Shown here in pieces: positions 1 to 12,471 of a stretch of 64,000 nt of DNA. Within the stretch, counting starts at the first letter, position 1. The number at the start of each line of letters is the position of its first letter. Both the position numbers and the translations under genes were made by a program. Below the pieces are notes generated by a model. It had not been told where the DNA came from, searched no databases, and was given only the letters and a program-made list of their open reading frames with translations. The DNA is from Welwitschia mirabilis (lineage: Eukaryota > Gnetophyta > Gnetopsida > Welwitschiales): assembly GCA_051453625.1 (NCBI GenBank), contig JBOZIK010000001.1:199888574-199952573 (forward strand). The letters are read 5' to 3'.

Positions 1-379
1 AGAAATCATAGGCAGATGCTTCTCATATGGCTTCAATAGAAGAAAATTAGGCTACTTTATTTGCTCAGCTAGTAAAAACTGAGAGGATGATTTAGGCTTA
101 TGCATATCATTTGATCATTACTCTTGATGACATCAATGTATTGTATCACGATGGGGAGCTCTCAAAGTAACATCCATTGGGGACTTTGATTACTTACAGT
201 AAGCTTCATATGAAGTTTTATAAGAGGTTATATCCTATTACTAGGGCAAATTCTATAGTGGCTTATTATTCAGTTGAAATTAGTACTACAATGCTTTCTA
301 CATAGCCTACTAGAATTTGTTTGAGAAGGTATAAAACCTTTTATCCTAGTTGTAGAGGGTCACAATCCTATCATCTTCT
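1..379 (+). other. Unassigned sequence with a weak coding-like frame
   Basis: One plus-strand frame from about 121 to 381 runs some 85 codons with only two stops, which is long for such AT-rich DNA. It includes stretches such as LITYSKLHMKFYKRLYP. I do not recognise the family. It may be a remnant of the internal region of a mobile element cut by the window edge. No start codon, splice site or motif supports a host gene. Confidence 0.2.
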
Positions 380-408
380 CTATTGAGGATCTCCTTCCTC
401 CTCAATAG
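380..408. other. Short perfect inverted repeat (hairpin)
   Basis: CTATTGAGGA at 380-389 is followed after nine bases by its exact reverse complement at 399-408. Nothing adjacent suggests a promoter or terminator. A chance or element-derived origin is possible. Confidence 0.5.
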
Positions 409-2185
409 TGATGTGTGTTTTTTCTTATTAAGATGTCATGCGCCTTATTTCTGTTGACACCTTACTTTCTTTGACCATTATATTCTTGTTCTTTGATGTA
501 CTCTTTAGGTTTTGGTTGTTTTATTTATAAACTGAGCTATTTTCTTATTTTCCTCAAGTAGTAGTTTACTACTTGTTATTTTCTCTAATACCAAATGTGA
601 TGTCCCATTTTACTATTTTAGGATTACTTTGTAAAAAAAGAAACATTAAAAAAATATATTAGGATCTCTAAGAACAACAAGGAATAATTTAAAGAAAATA
701 AGGCTTTTATTATTGATAGTATTAGATTACATTTCTCATCATTAGTAAACAATCTTGGACTAGTTATTATAGGTAAAGATGTGGACTATGACCTTAGTAC
801 CCCTTCTAGAACCCTTAGGGATCAGACAAGGTTGTTGTTAATTACATCCACCTAGTCTATCCACCTCCATCTAATGCCATAGACTTATATTAGATAATGA
901 AGTAATATTTTTTTTCATATTTGAGTCACAACCATTCACATATCTATTAACAATGCTTAATTAGTACTTAATACATTTGATTATACAATTTGATGAATTT
1001 TAAACATTACATCTTTTTACTTCTATTATGTGAAATTCCCTTATAGTTTAAGTTAATTATGATTTTGTAACATCTTCATAGTTTATATAAATCATAAGAG
1101 CAACCTTTGTTAAGGTTGACATTGTTAGTTTAAATCTTAAATTACATTTTATTTTATTTTATTTTTGTATTTGCATTTATTTATATTTTATTTAATACAT
1201 CTTATAGCTTATTTTGATTAGGGATAAGTGATATCTCTTCCAAATTAATCTAAGTTATAAAGAATAATTCTTATGATAGAAGGATTGGAATTCAAATAGA
1301 TACATTACACTTGCATTTCATCCATTTGCATTTTATCATTATTCATCTTACATTATAGTTAAATTGTTTCTTATTTTTATTTACTAAAAAGGAAAAACAA
1401 TAAAAGTACTTTGTTGAAATAAATTCTCTAACTTCTATCCTAGCATCTTAAATGGATTATGACATTCAGGTTAACTCCTGTTTATAGTAGTGTGTGTTTT
1501 TCTTTAAGTATTTGATTTATGGGATCTACATCAAGACTTAAATATTACATAAATCCACACTACAACAATGTAATTTGAGCTTTCTTGATTATTTATTATA
1601 GGAAATACATCAATGTATTCACTAATTCTTTTAGTTTAAGTTTAAATGAGGGTTAATTTCCAATATTAGATTGTTGACTTTCTTGTAAATTATCTTAATG
1701 TTAATTAGTTGGTATAGCTAAACTGACCTCAAGGTTTAACTAAAGAAGAAGAGACATCTAAAAGAAGTGGAAATTATTATAAGATTATGTTTGAAAATAG
1801 GATAAATATTATTAAAGATTAAACTTACAAATATTTTTATGATCTTAGAAAGAATATTATTATCATCATGAAGTAATTAGCTCTCTCTATCATTTATGTA
1901 TATTTTATATCTTAAAGTATATAATTAAGTTTTCCCTCTCTTTATCTTGAATTAGATATGATTTATTAGATTTATAAGGTATGAATATGTGGTTTTACTT
2001 TCATATTATGTAATCATATAATTTAGGATGAATAACTTAGTTAGAGATTTGATTAATATCAATGGTATCTAAATATAAGGCATTATCTTATGTACTTATA
2101 TCTTTTTTAAAAGGTTAAGCTTTTTAAGGAATCATATAAATTAATTGTTCTAAACTCTTAGGATAATGTAATCCTTCTAAATGAT

Positions 2186-2188
<3 letters not shown>
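409..2188. other. Stretch with no recognisable feature
   Basis: AT-rich sequence in which I see no gene, RNA or diagnostic retroelement motif on either strand. Confidence 0.4.

Positions 2189-2231
<43 letters not shown>
2189..2231. repeat. (TA)n microsatellite
   Basis: About 43 bases of uninterrupted TA dinucleotide repeat. Confidence 0.95.
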
Positions 2232-2235
<4 letters not shown>

Positions 2236-2239
2236 TAAT

Positions 2240-2760
2240 AGAGTTTATAATGAATTGAATTCATCATCCTTCTAGGGTTATTTAAAAATTTAAAATGATC
2301 ATAGATTTAATTAGTGTAATGAACATTTATGGTCGGGATTATAATTAATCTTATTAATGCATAGTGGTTAGAACAATCCTACGTATAATTAACTTCTACA
2401 CTCATTAAGTTGCTAGGATCATAATTAATATAATCTTTATAATTATTGGAATTAACATGGATGTAGTTTAATGTTTATTTAGGGAGTATAAATGTCATGG
2501 ATATAATCAAATTCATGAATATTAAGAGATATGATTAAATTCATGATTATATATGAATTAGAATTATCTTGGGCTACTTTAAAATTACTTGAAATCTCAC
2601 ATTACTAAGGATGTAATTGATTTCTCTCAAGGTTTAATATTACCAAGGATATAATTAACATTTTAACTACTTAGGAATTATGGTTATTATAGTTACAACT
2701 AGTCTCATGAGTATTAGAATAAAGGTTATTAAAATAGTTGGCTATGTATTCTTATATATT
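2240..2760. repeat. Degenerate short repeats rich in ATAATTAAT/GGATATAATTAA
   Basis: Variants of 'ggatgtaattaa / ggatataatcaaattcatga' recur at irregular spacing. This may be a decayed minisatellite or simply low-complexity DNA next to the Del-like primer site at 2791-2810. Confidence 0.3.
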
Positions 2761-2790
2761 TATAAGTTCTTAACCTGGGTGTTGCTTAGG

Positions 2791-2810
2791 TTAACCTCGA
2801 TTTAATACCA
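2791..2810 (-). other. Primer-binding site of a minus-strand Del/Tekay-like element
   Basis: Read on the minus strand the site is TGGTATTAAATCGAGGTTAA. It resembles the initiator-methionine tRNA primer site (TGGTATCAGAGC core) with C-to-T and G-to-A changes. It lies three bases from an LTR-type terminus reading GGTGTTACA on the minus strand. This fixes the LTR to the right and the element's internal region to the left. The assignment is by motif only. Confidence 0.5.
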
Positions 2811-3790
2811 TTATGTAACACCTTAATTTTTCTTACCTATTTAAGCATTATTTCTTTTCATTTTTTAATATTATTAACTAATAGGCATAACAAAATGTAA
2901 AGCCAAATTCTAATTATTGTTTATTAGCACTTTTATACTTTTCAAAACATAGATCATATTGTTATTTTTTATTACCTATATCAAATTCTAAGTTATAATA
3001 ATTTACAAACAACACTAACATCATTAGTTTGTATCTTATATTTCTTCCTAATTTTTCAATCACACAAAGACATATGTTAAATATAATTGAGCAGATGTAA
3101 ACTTATTATAAAAAATACATGATTAAGTTTAAGCATAGTACCTAAGCAATATAATATATTGTTTCAAATCCTATTAATATGACTGTAACTCAATATTTAG
3201 CCATCCTATAAACATGAATTTATTCTACTTTAGATTTTAAACTATATAAACATGTTTGTTCTCAACTCATAGGCTTAGAGTTCATCTTGATATATCGATA
3301 ATATAGGTGTCATGTAGTATATGAGATGGTTGCATGTGTACAACTAGCTCCTACTTCTTTAAATCATCTCTAAATAATGTAACATAATCCTTTAATATCA
3401 AGATCTTTCGATATTAATTCTAAATAAGTTTATTCATGGATCAGGCAGGAGAGTGATGATCATAACCATCTTTAAAGGGTATTATAAAAAAATATAATGT
3501 AACCCACATTGATGATTAAATCCATGTATGAGAGTGTTCACTATTAGAACTATTTTAATTTAGTCTTATTTGATGAACATACCACACAAATGCATGAATA
3601 TAATTATATATAATATGATAACTTAGTAGATTATTTATTTAGTTATAATAAGTTAAATAATCATTAGGCCTATTTTTTTAAGAATAATCATTCAAGGAAT
3701 AAAAAGCAAAATAAAATAAAATATTTTTTTAGGATTATAATAATTAATATATAAACAAAATAAAAGACTTTTTGGTGTTGAGAGACATTT

Positions 3791-3848
3791 TCAAGAATTA
3801 AACTTATAACCATAAAGACATGGGAGCACTACTCTACCATTAGGATGT
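3791..3848 (-). other. tRNA-like segment inside an LTR
   Basis: On the minus strand the order is an A-box-like TAATGGTAGAG, a stretch of about 25 bases, then a B-box-like AAGTTTAATTC. This is the arrangement of tRNA D-arm and T-arm promoter boxes. It is decayed and has no convincing acceptor stem. Similar segments lie at 45843-45905, 47687-47742 and 55411-55471. Confidence 0.45.
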
Positions 3849-4883
3849 TTCCTTAAATATGAAATGAAATTTTATTCTTTTTTACATCTATAATAATAAT
3901 AATAACATTTAAATGTATCAAATCATTTCTTAACTATGCACTTAAAAACTAATTCATACTTATATATCTACCAATCTTAGAAGCATTCTTCCATGCTTAT
4001 ATGAAAATCTACCATGGTCATGTGTAATGAAGATAGCTAAGGGAAGTAAATTTCAAACATGGCTATTAAAACAAGATTATTTAGATAAGTCTTATGTACC
4101 AATAGCATAAGTAAATAAGATAAATCATAAACCAAGGTACATTTAAGTAACTTAGATGACCAAGGTAGAAACCTTTATAAGCATGCATATTAAGAGTAAG
4201 TAAAAAAACAAAAAGATAAAAAAGGTACTTATCCTAAACAACTATTATGCATAAATAATATAAATTAAGGTTACCAATAATATCTTATCTTATATACTTA
4301 AATTAACTATATATTTTATTTAATAATTTTTCTATAATATAAGATACTAATTATAAAGTTTTTTGGGCTTTAAAGAGACATCAAAATAGAAAATTGGTAA
4401 TTATTTACTTATGAAGTAAAAATAAATTATAATAGTTTATCATAAACTAGAATAATAATAGGATTCTTAATATTAAATTAAATTATTCTTTATTTATAAA
4501 AGTATTATTTATAAGATTATAATTTAAGATTAGAAACTATCAAATTTTTGAAAACTACAGTCCAAGCACTCTATACTAAAATCATTATAACTTTCAAAAT
4601 ACTTTTTAGTGTTAAACTATTTAATACTTTTGAAAAATCATATTTAATACTCTACAATCTAGAATAATAAAGATTGAAAATATTCTAATAGTTAGTTATA
4701 TAAAATAAAATTAATAACCTAATGTTCTCTACCTATATTTCCTAACCTATTTTCATAAGGATTTTTCTTAAAAATATTAGATATCAGAAAAATTAATTTT
4801 TTTAAATGTTATAGATGAATTAAACTTATAAAAAAAGCTTCACTAATTTGTACATACTATTTAATAAGCTATGGGATTCTTAA

Positions 4884-6440
4884 TGTATGTGTCATATCCA
4901 CATTTTTACTTATTTTAAAAAAAATGCAAAGATTAAGTCTAATGAATTAGTTAAAAATATTTAATTATCTTGAAATCTTCAACTGATATAAATATTATGT
5001 TCTTGATATGTTGTTATACCAAATTGTGCTTTGAGTTCCTTTTGTTTTGTTTAAAATATCACTTAACTTGTAGTAGTAATCATTTAATTTACTTTTATTT
5101 TTGTTGCATCTTCCTAGAAATTATGCATGACTAAATGTAAATTATGGAGGCTTGTTATTCATTTTTCCTAGTTATTATGATTAAATTTGAAGTATTGTTT
5201 TTATATTATTAAAGCACCTAATGACTAGGCAAGCCTTTATGAGGAGTTTTTTAAACCCTCACTACCATAACCACACTTATTTATGATGTTTTATATTTAT
5301 ACGTTCGTGACCCTTTACATTTTACCATACCTCTATTATAAATAGAACTCTCCTCTTTCTTTTTTCTCACCTTTGTTTTTGAATAATCCTGTGCTACTAA
5401 ACTTTGAAGCTTGGATAAGCCTTCAAACCTTCAAGCCTTAGAAATATTTGGGAGTTTTAAATCTTTGTTTTAATCTAGGTATGATCCTATTCTTTCTTAC
5501 TTCCTTATTTGTTCTTTCTTTATATGCATTTAGTTAATGAGATTGTCTTTTTTATATTCTTCCAAGATGAATGTTTAATTATGTAATGATTGATAAAGAT
5601 AAATTTAGTTTTGTTTCAAGTCTTATCTCCATCTAAGTTTTATGCTTGATGTATTAACATTATCTGTTCTTGGTATGAGATGATAACTTGTGGTCAAACT
5701 TCATTATATTTATTCTTGTCATCATGAAGTCTTAATTTTATGGTTATAAGTTAATATCTTATGATCAAATTTTATCTTAGTTTTCTTGTCATAGTTATAT
5801 CTTGAACTTATGGTTATGGATTTCCACAGATCATTGAATGAGTCAATGGACTTCATAGATCATCAAATGAGGTAGTGAAGTGAGAATCCCACAGATCATC
5901 AAATCAAGTAGTGGGGATATTAAATTTACCATATATTGTGAAATAAGGTAGTGAAATTAATATGAAAAAATATATGATAACCATAAATCACCAAATGAGT
6001 TAGTGGGCTTTATAGATCGCTGAACAAGACAGTGAAGTGATTGAGATATGTTTAAATATATAATTATTATTATTCATAATCATAAATTAAGTGTATGTAA
6101 TATATTATGTTTCTTAGAGTCTTTACTTGTCTTTTTTATCTTAACTCTTAAAAATCCTTCCCTATCTTACCTAGTCTTGCCTAAACCATACTGAGAGTTA
6201 TGATATTTTTTCATAGTTCTCATCCCATACTTTTGTGTAACAGGTGAAAAATCTAGAGTATAATTATTACTTTGGGCTAAAGAATGTGAAGGATTAATGT
6301 TCCAGTATTGTTGGAAAATTTTGCTAAGTAATATTATACTCCTTTGTTAAATACTTGATGTAATATAATTAAGACCTTGATTTCATGATATACTTTTCTC
6401 TAATAATACATTTTGTATTGAATAATGAATATTTTTCTCT
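4884..6440 (+). mobile_element. LTR fragment homologous to the minus-strand LTR at 50.1-51.9 kb
   Basis: This block matches the reverse complement of about 50090-51879 along its length, for example around the phrases 'tccacatttttactta', 'aaatcttcaactgat' and 'aatatttttctct'. In the right-hand copy the block starts directly after a polypurine tract, so the shared start near 4884 is probably a true LTR start. No polypurine tract precedes the copy here, so it is probably a truncated solo LTR. It is nested in opposite orientation in the surrounding Del-like LTR. Confidence 0.65.
5824..6040 (+). repeat. Degenerate minisatellite in the LTR (about 6 units)
   Basis: Units of the type CACAGATCATCAAATGAGGT followed by AGTGAAG recur every 27-45 bases. 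They are the reverse complement of the units at 50575-50945 and occupy the equivalent part of the LTR. Most CpGs in these units have decayed compared with the right-hand copy. Confidence 0.75.
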
Positions 6441-6889
6441 AATATTTCTTGCAATAAAATATGACAATTTAGCACATACTCTTCATACTTTTCTTAAAGG
6501 ACATTAATGTAAATCTTGAATCTTTAGCTATATATATTACCTTGAAGGGATATTTAATGGCAATTTGTGATCACAAAAGTATGTATTAGCATTTTATTTT
6601 CAAGATTTTGTTGTAAAATTTCCTTGAAAGTTTTTAATCTAATTGTGAATATAGAATGATATGCCTTGAATACAAAATTTATGTTCATTTATTAATAATA
6701 AGTTTTTAAGAAAAGGACATGTATTTCTCTTCTCCTCTAAAAAAGATTTAAAATCTAACATGATTAGGATTAAAGTAACGTTTGTAATATTTGTAAATTT
6801 AAAGTTAGAATTACAGGCATTACATTTCAGTATCAAGTGTTAAGTTTGAAGATTTTCAACTATAGAAATTTGGGGTATTACACTTGTGT

Positions 6890-7034
6890 GCTTGTGATTG
6901 CTATTGGATTTTTGGATTTCTTCATTATCTCATTTATTGATAAATTCTTCATCATTGCTTTTCTCATGAAGGATTTCATTCTGACGAGCTTGACTTCTTT
7001 CTTGGCTAGTTAATCCTAATCCCTTAGATGCCAT
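6890..7034 (-). pseudogene. Possible gag N-terminus, truncated
   Basis: From an ATG at 7034 the minus strand reads MASKGLGLTSQERSQARQNE and continues polar and charged for about 45 codons with one stop, until the LTR terminus at 6882 cuts it. The glutamine/arginine/glutamate-rich N-terminus is compatible with a Ty3/gypsy gag start, but no CCHC knuckle or other diagnostic motif is present. It could be a chance open stretch. If real, the flanking LTR is inserted into it. Confidence 0.3.
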
Positions 7035-7390
7035 GACATGGATTCACTTACTAGGATGAATAAGGTATAGGTTCTAATAAGCTTCGTAGTCCATGATGGA
7101 ATGAAGATTATCTATAGTGAGCATGAAGGGGTCTTGTTGGATGAGAAGTTTGTACATCTCCTAAAAAATGCAAGCCTTTTTGCCTCTTATTGAAACTAGC
7201 ATTATGGCTATTTTAAGTTAAGACAAGGTGATGGAAAAGATAAATGTGAAAGACCTGACAAATTATTAAAAAACCCACTAGAGGGACCCTCCTTTTAATA
7301 ACAAACTATTTATGAGAGTTTTTCTCACCCATGAATGATGGATTAGTTTAGATGTCACATGATGATAGGTGATTTTGATGATTTAATGAT

Positions 7391-7640
7391 GATTTAACTA
7401 GGTCTAAGCTAAATTTAATAATTTAACTGAGTTTAACTGATCTTGACCAAATTTGACTATGTTTGACTCTAGTTGAATAATATTGACTAACTTTGGCTGA
7501 CTTCATCTTGACAAAATTTAATTGAATTTAAGTCAAGTTAACTAGATTTGACTAGATTAACTAATTTAACTAACTTTAATTAATCTTTGACTAACTTTAA
7601 CTACATAGACTATAATTGACTGACTTTGTTTTGATAGAGT
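7391..7640. repeat. TTGACTA/TTTAACTAA low-complexity tract
   Basis: About 250 bases made mostly of variants of 'tttgactaact', 'tttaactgagt' and 'cttgac', with more than fifteen GAC/AAC-T cores on the plus strand. It looks like a decayed short-unit tandem repeat. No coding frame is apparent. Confidence 0.7.
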
Positions 7641-10044
7641 TTGGAAACTTAGCCCTTTAATTATGATTTGAAAGACATTTTTCTTGTGGCCCTATTTTAT
7701 TTTAGGCCTAAGATTTTGCCTATAACAAAATCTAAATAAAAGGCTATGTTTATCGAGAATTGTAATTTACCTTGCTGGCTCAGAAATCATGAAAGTTATA
7801 TATGCATATAAATAAGTTCTAATCTAAAAGTTTAGGAGTTAATAATGGTAATTAATTTCCAAACTAGTTTCAAGAATTGTTATATACATGTTTACTCAAA
7901 AACCACATATCATGATACGTGAATGCAAGCATAGAAAGATGGTTAAGCATGTTAAACTAAAATGTTAACAAAATAATTTTTTTTAAGGAATATGAATCTT
8001 TCTTTGAATTTTTTGTGACTTTAACAAAGTGAAAAATGAGCAAAATGGAGTGCCAATAGTAATGCAAATTTAATGCCTAAATTAGATGACAACTAGAATT
8101 GAATATGATTTTGAATAAAGTTTTTTTATTTTTTTCAATGAAAACTTATTGTAAGTAAACATAAGACAATGATTTAATCCTAATTAGTACTTTTAAAGGA
8201 AAAATCATATCTAAAAAAATTATTTTTCTAAATTTAAAATGACCAACATATTTAAATTTATAACTTAAGTAGTTAAAAGTCATGTAACTCTTATAATATT
8301 AAAAATAATTTGAATGATTCCCCTTTCAATATAACATTACAAAATAAACATGTAAAAAAAAAAACTAGATTCTCTTCTTTTATACTAACATTATCCTTAT
8401 TCTTTTTCCTTTAATTACATTTGGGTATTTTACCTATGTGTTTGACTGCCTTTCTTTGGTTATGCTGTATTGTGTTTTCATGTTTTAGGATAACACCTAG
8501 AAATTTAGTAACCTACATGTTGTTTCTTTTCCCCCCTCCCAAAGACTTGATCTTTAACATAGTAAGAACAAGTCACTGGGGATTCTAGAAATAACACTTT
8601 AAGAGGACTTAGAATTTACTACCATTTAAATTCATTTTCAACTCATAAGAATTTCTAGTAAATTCCTCTTTGGTGCTATATTATTCTTGTCCATTTTCTT
8701 TATTTACAAAAGACTTAAAACTTGTTTGTTAGGAAGAGGCCTTTACTACTTGATCATTTTCTTCCTCTACATAAATATCCAATCTAGAATTTAATTGACA
8801 TTATAAAACATCTCTGTTAGAAATCATAGACATGCTTTTTTTGTCCTAGACTAAAGAGAACTCATAATGCATCGTATAAAAAATGAATGATTTTCCTGAA
8901 TGAGGCCCTCTATTTTTTAAGGATGTGTTCCTCTTCTTTGGTCCTCAATTTGAGTGCCACTGGTAGTTGCCATTATCACTAGAGTCTCCCTCTAGTGAAT
9001 TACCTTTCCTATGATGCTACTTACACTGGATTTGTTACTGACTCTTGATTCTTGGGGTTGCCCTCTTATCTTCTATGCATCTAGTTTTTTTAAATTACCA
9101 TCCTCCTCTGACAATGCTGCTCTTCGCTATGACACTGTCCTTTGCTGTAATGCCTTAGGTTAAGCATCGTGTCATAAAGGTATTTAGGATAATGTAGTTT
9201 AAGACATAGAAAAATTACTAGTGATATCAATGGAAGGACTAATTTATAAATAATAGGTGAATTTTATACTAGCTTAATTACATACTCAAGATAGTTCAAA
9301 CAATATAAAAATTCAAATAAATGTAGTATCAAAGGATTAACCCTCATCACTATATGAAAATCTTCTTTCATCAAAGGATATCCTAATCTTTGAAGAAAAA
9401 ATTATTTTTGGTACTTTCTTGATATGGGTAAGGAGTGTTAAGAAAGAAATGATATTTTTTATAGATAATTATATACCTATAATAAAAATTAATTTAGATT
9501 AGAACAACCACTTGATAGACCCAAGGCTAATAGACCCTAAAGCTACTGATGTCTTAAATTGATTCACTCCAATATAAATGGTCCTATCAATTAGTCTTTT
9601 AGCTTATGCTCTTCATGAATAGCCACTTTAATTGATTGTAATCTTAAAATTGGTTGTTACATCATGGTAATTATAACATTAACAAGCTTTAAGGAGGAAT
9701 ATAAAAGGAAAAAATGTTTATTTTACCAATTTTTGAGGATTTATAATGAATAATTAACCTCATGTTTGATTTTCTTAGCATGCATGTAGATGCAGTAAAT
9801 CAAGAGATCCATAATATTTATCTTGATTATATTAAAAAATTATCTAATTTAAATATTATTTTCATTAAAATAAAAATGTTACATTATGTTTTTAGATTGC
9901 ATAATTAGTTGCTACATCTTCAAAAATGATATCAAAGATTTACTCTTGATATTTTTGGTGCTTCTGAAAGTATTTCTTAAAAAATGACATATATAACATA
10001 AACAAATCCAAATTACTGGTAAAGGAAATGTCATTCATCGATGT
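7641..10044. other. Stretch with no recognisable gene
   Basis: I see no retroelement motif, RNA or long frame. The part at 8900-9160 is less AT-rich than its surroundings but translates to nothing I recognise. Confidence 0.4.
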
Positions 10045-10450
10045 GGATCATGTAATTGATACTAAACTACAAGGGTTAATTAAATAAATATCAAAAAAAA
10101 TAAATAGGTTTAATATGAAATTAATATTATAAAGATAATATGGAGGTTCATTCAATAATAACATTGAGAAACAAAAATGTTAGATCTAGGATACAAGTAA
10201 TTCCACATGTTATAGCTAATCATGAATCTAATTAATGATTATAATAATTACATGATGACTATAGTTCATTTTAATTGTAAGGGTCTACTAATATAAAAGA
10301 TAAGACAACTTATTAAAGATGACATAGTTTATTGAGGAAAAAAAATAAAAATAAAACATACAACCATGTAGACAAATATCACTAATAAAGAAAAGAACTA
10401 AGAATAGAATTCATCATTAAGTATCAGTCTCCTATCATAGATACATATCA
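10045..10450 (+). repeat. Dispersed repeat, copy 1
   Basis: The segment matches 44540-44900 in the same orientation, with shared phrases such as 'ttatagctaatcatg', 'aattacatgatg' and 'taatataaaagataa'. Weaker similarity may continue to the right of both copies. The second copy is followed by a tRNA-like segment typical of Del-like LTRs here, so this may be part of an LTR. Confidence 0.6.
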
Positions 10451-11458
10451 TCACTTACTAGAAAATGCCTTAAAGGTTCATGATTAATACCTTAATAGAT
10501 TCATGCATCAAAGTACTAATCCCCTAGCTAAAATGGCTTAAGTAATTGTGAAGTCTTTTAAATATAAATAATGAAAATTTTCAATTACTAGAGAACATCT
10601 TGATATCATTTTAATAAAAAAAGTCATTGACTTATATAGCCATTGGGTATAGGCATATTTTTTTTCAAGTGTAGATATTATAAAATAATATTTTCATTTA
10701 AGGGTTATAACGTTTGTTGTTAGAGTAATATTGTAAATATTTCTCTTAATAAAATATGTTTTAGGGGTTATTTAATGTATAAATATAATCCACAACATGA
10801 TAAGAATCATATGTCTAAACCTCTACTCCTTACTTTAAGATATTACTACATCAATAAATTTAATCACCATAGTGTAGTCCTAACACTTTTTAGTATGGTT
10901 TAACATGAACTTCATAAGTTTAACTTTTGAGTAATAACTAATTAATTCAATTTAATATGCAAAATAATATAAAAGCAATGCATGCCCTTAACATGATCTC
11001 ATAGTAAAATCTAATAGATATCTATACTTAGATGATAAAATAAGCATAAGTAAGGGTTTAAAACATTATGTTTGAACACACTTCCACTGCTTCAATTAGC
11101 TTATTATGAGTGCCTTAGTAGTGAAAGTAAAAAATGAGACATATAAATTAATTATATTACTAACTTGAGGACATATGTTAAAGATTATTATGATTATGTT
11201 GAACCATGACCACATTTAATATTGATAAATTTTAAAATGGCTAAAACTTTTACATGGCACATTACATAAACAATCATAGATAAAAGATAAACTGAAATAC
11301 ATAAATGAGTTATGAGTTAAAACTACATAATTACATGCATTAATAATAATTAATTAAATGCAAACATGCAAAGTTTCACCATAGTAATGTCATAATAAAT
11401 CATGAATATTTTTATGTTTTTAGTATTTAATATTTATCTCATTGAAGCAAGTACTTTG
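10451..11458. other. Unassigned AT-rich stretch
   Basis: No gene or RNA is visible. It may be a continuation of the dispersed repeat to its left, but the similarity is too weak to claim. Confidence 0.35.
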
Positions 11459-12042
11459 CAAAGCTTATAGCATTAGGTATATGCTTCCATAATAATGGTA
11501 ATAGGTAAAATGATTTATCATCTTTTCTAATTGGTAGAGATTTCTATGAGGACATTAACACTTAACTCATGGATGTTGTAGCTACTACCAACTACTATCA
11601 TTACCATGTGTCTCCATCGTGATGCTCCTCATTAATGCCACATGTCGTTTTGCTATCCTTATCATCATCACCATGTGTCATCAAAAAAGAAAGCTATTTT
11701 TAATGTGGAATTTGATCAATCTCATAACAAAATTTAATTTAAATGTTCATGATGATATAGGAACATAAGAATGAAGGTGTGTTTCTGAGATAGGCTAATG
11801 GCATTAGTAGTCCTAGCTAATGATGCAAATGTTTCAGACTGGTTCATGATCAATTTTAAGCGTGTCCTTCAATTTAGCATAAATAAGCTAAAAATATCAT
11901 GAGCAAATGATGAATCCATAATTAAGATAAAAAATTGATAGAAGACATGTTTTTATGATAAAATTAATTATCTTAATATCCTTCATCAAGATTAATTAGA
12001 TATCTAACTTGATCATAATGTCAATTTTTACATGTTAGCACA
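11459..12042 (-). mobile_element. Athila-type LTR, copy A (truncated)
   Basis: This block aligns with 21760-22348 (copy C) and in part with 17850-18024 (copy B); shared phrases include 'aattggtagagatt', 'ctaccaactac' and 'gtcaatttttacatgtta'. On the minus strand it begins TGTGCTAACATG, matching TGTGTTAACATG of copy C. A purine-rich run ending AAGGGA lies directly upstream, as expected for a 3' LTR. The LTR's downstream part (about 0.7 kb in copy C) is missing, so the block is cut at 11459. Confidence 0.7.
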
Positions 12043-12213
12043 TCCCTTAATCAGACTTGCTAGTTTCTTAGAAAAATGTTGATAATGAAATGGTTAAAAA
12101 TGGAAAAATTATCGAAGTCAAAGCATTCAAACATGAAAAAGATATTACTTAAAAGACTTTATAATCAATTTTCTATAATTAAAGCATTAAAATGAAAAAT
12201 TTCAACATGAAAA

Positions 12214-12471
12214 CCTAATGTTATACTTCCTAATCAAAACTTTTCCTAATGTTATACTTTCTAATCAAAACTAACTTTATCCTCAAAGTTATATGGAAAA
12301 AAATGTTTAATTCATTTGAGAACATAGTTTATATCATGATGAGTTCTTTTATTAAAAACCTAATGTCATACTCCCTAATTAAAACTAACTTTATCCTTAA
12401 GTTATATGATAAAAAATGTTTAAGTTATTTTAGAACATAATTTAGATCATGATGAGTCCTTTTATTTAAAA
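12214..12471 (-). repeat. 114-bp tandem repeat, 2.3 units
   Basis: 12245-12358 and 12359-12471 are clearly related units beginning CCTAATGTTATAC, and 12214-12244 is a partial third. They lie just upstream of the 3' LTR of the minus-strand Athila unit, in its 3' untranslated region. Confidence 0.85.

Larger units (their letters stand above)
2814..6882 (-). mobile_element. Del/Tekay-like LTR, minus strand, with a nested insertion
   Basis: The left end is TGTAACACC and the right end is GGGGTATTACA, an imperfect inverted pair typical of long LTRs of the Del/Tekay type. A tRNA-iMet-like primer site abuts the left end, so this would be the 5' LTR of a minus-strand element whose body extends leftward. 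Its 4.07 kb length includes a plus-strand LTR fragment of another family from 4884. Subtracting that leaves about 2.5 kb. An antisense tRNA-like segment sits near 3791-3848. The outer boundaries are inferred from termini; I see no second full copy in the window to test them against. Confidence 0.45.

Noticed and set aside
6639-6836. 65-codon minus-strand open frame
   Set aside because: No motif, lies within the Del-like LTR, composition as expected from AT-rich DNA.
8900-9170. Host exon
   Set aside because: The stretch is less AT-rich, but no frame is open for long and no splice-site pair or known motif is seen.
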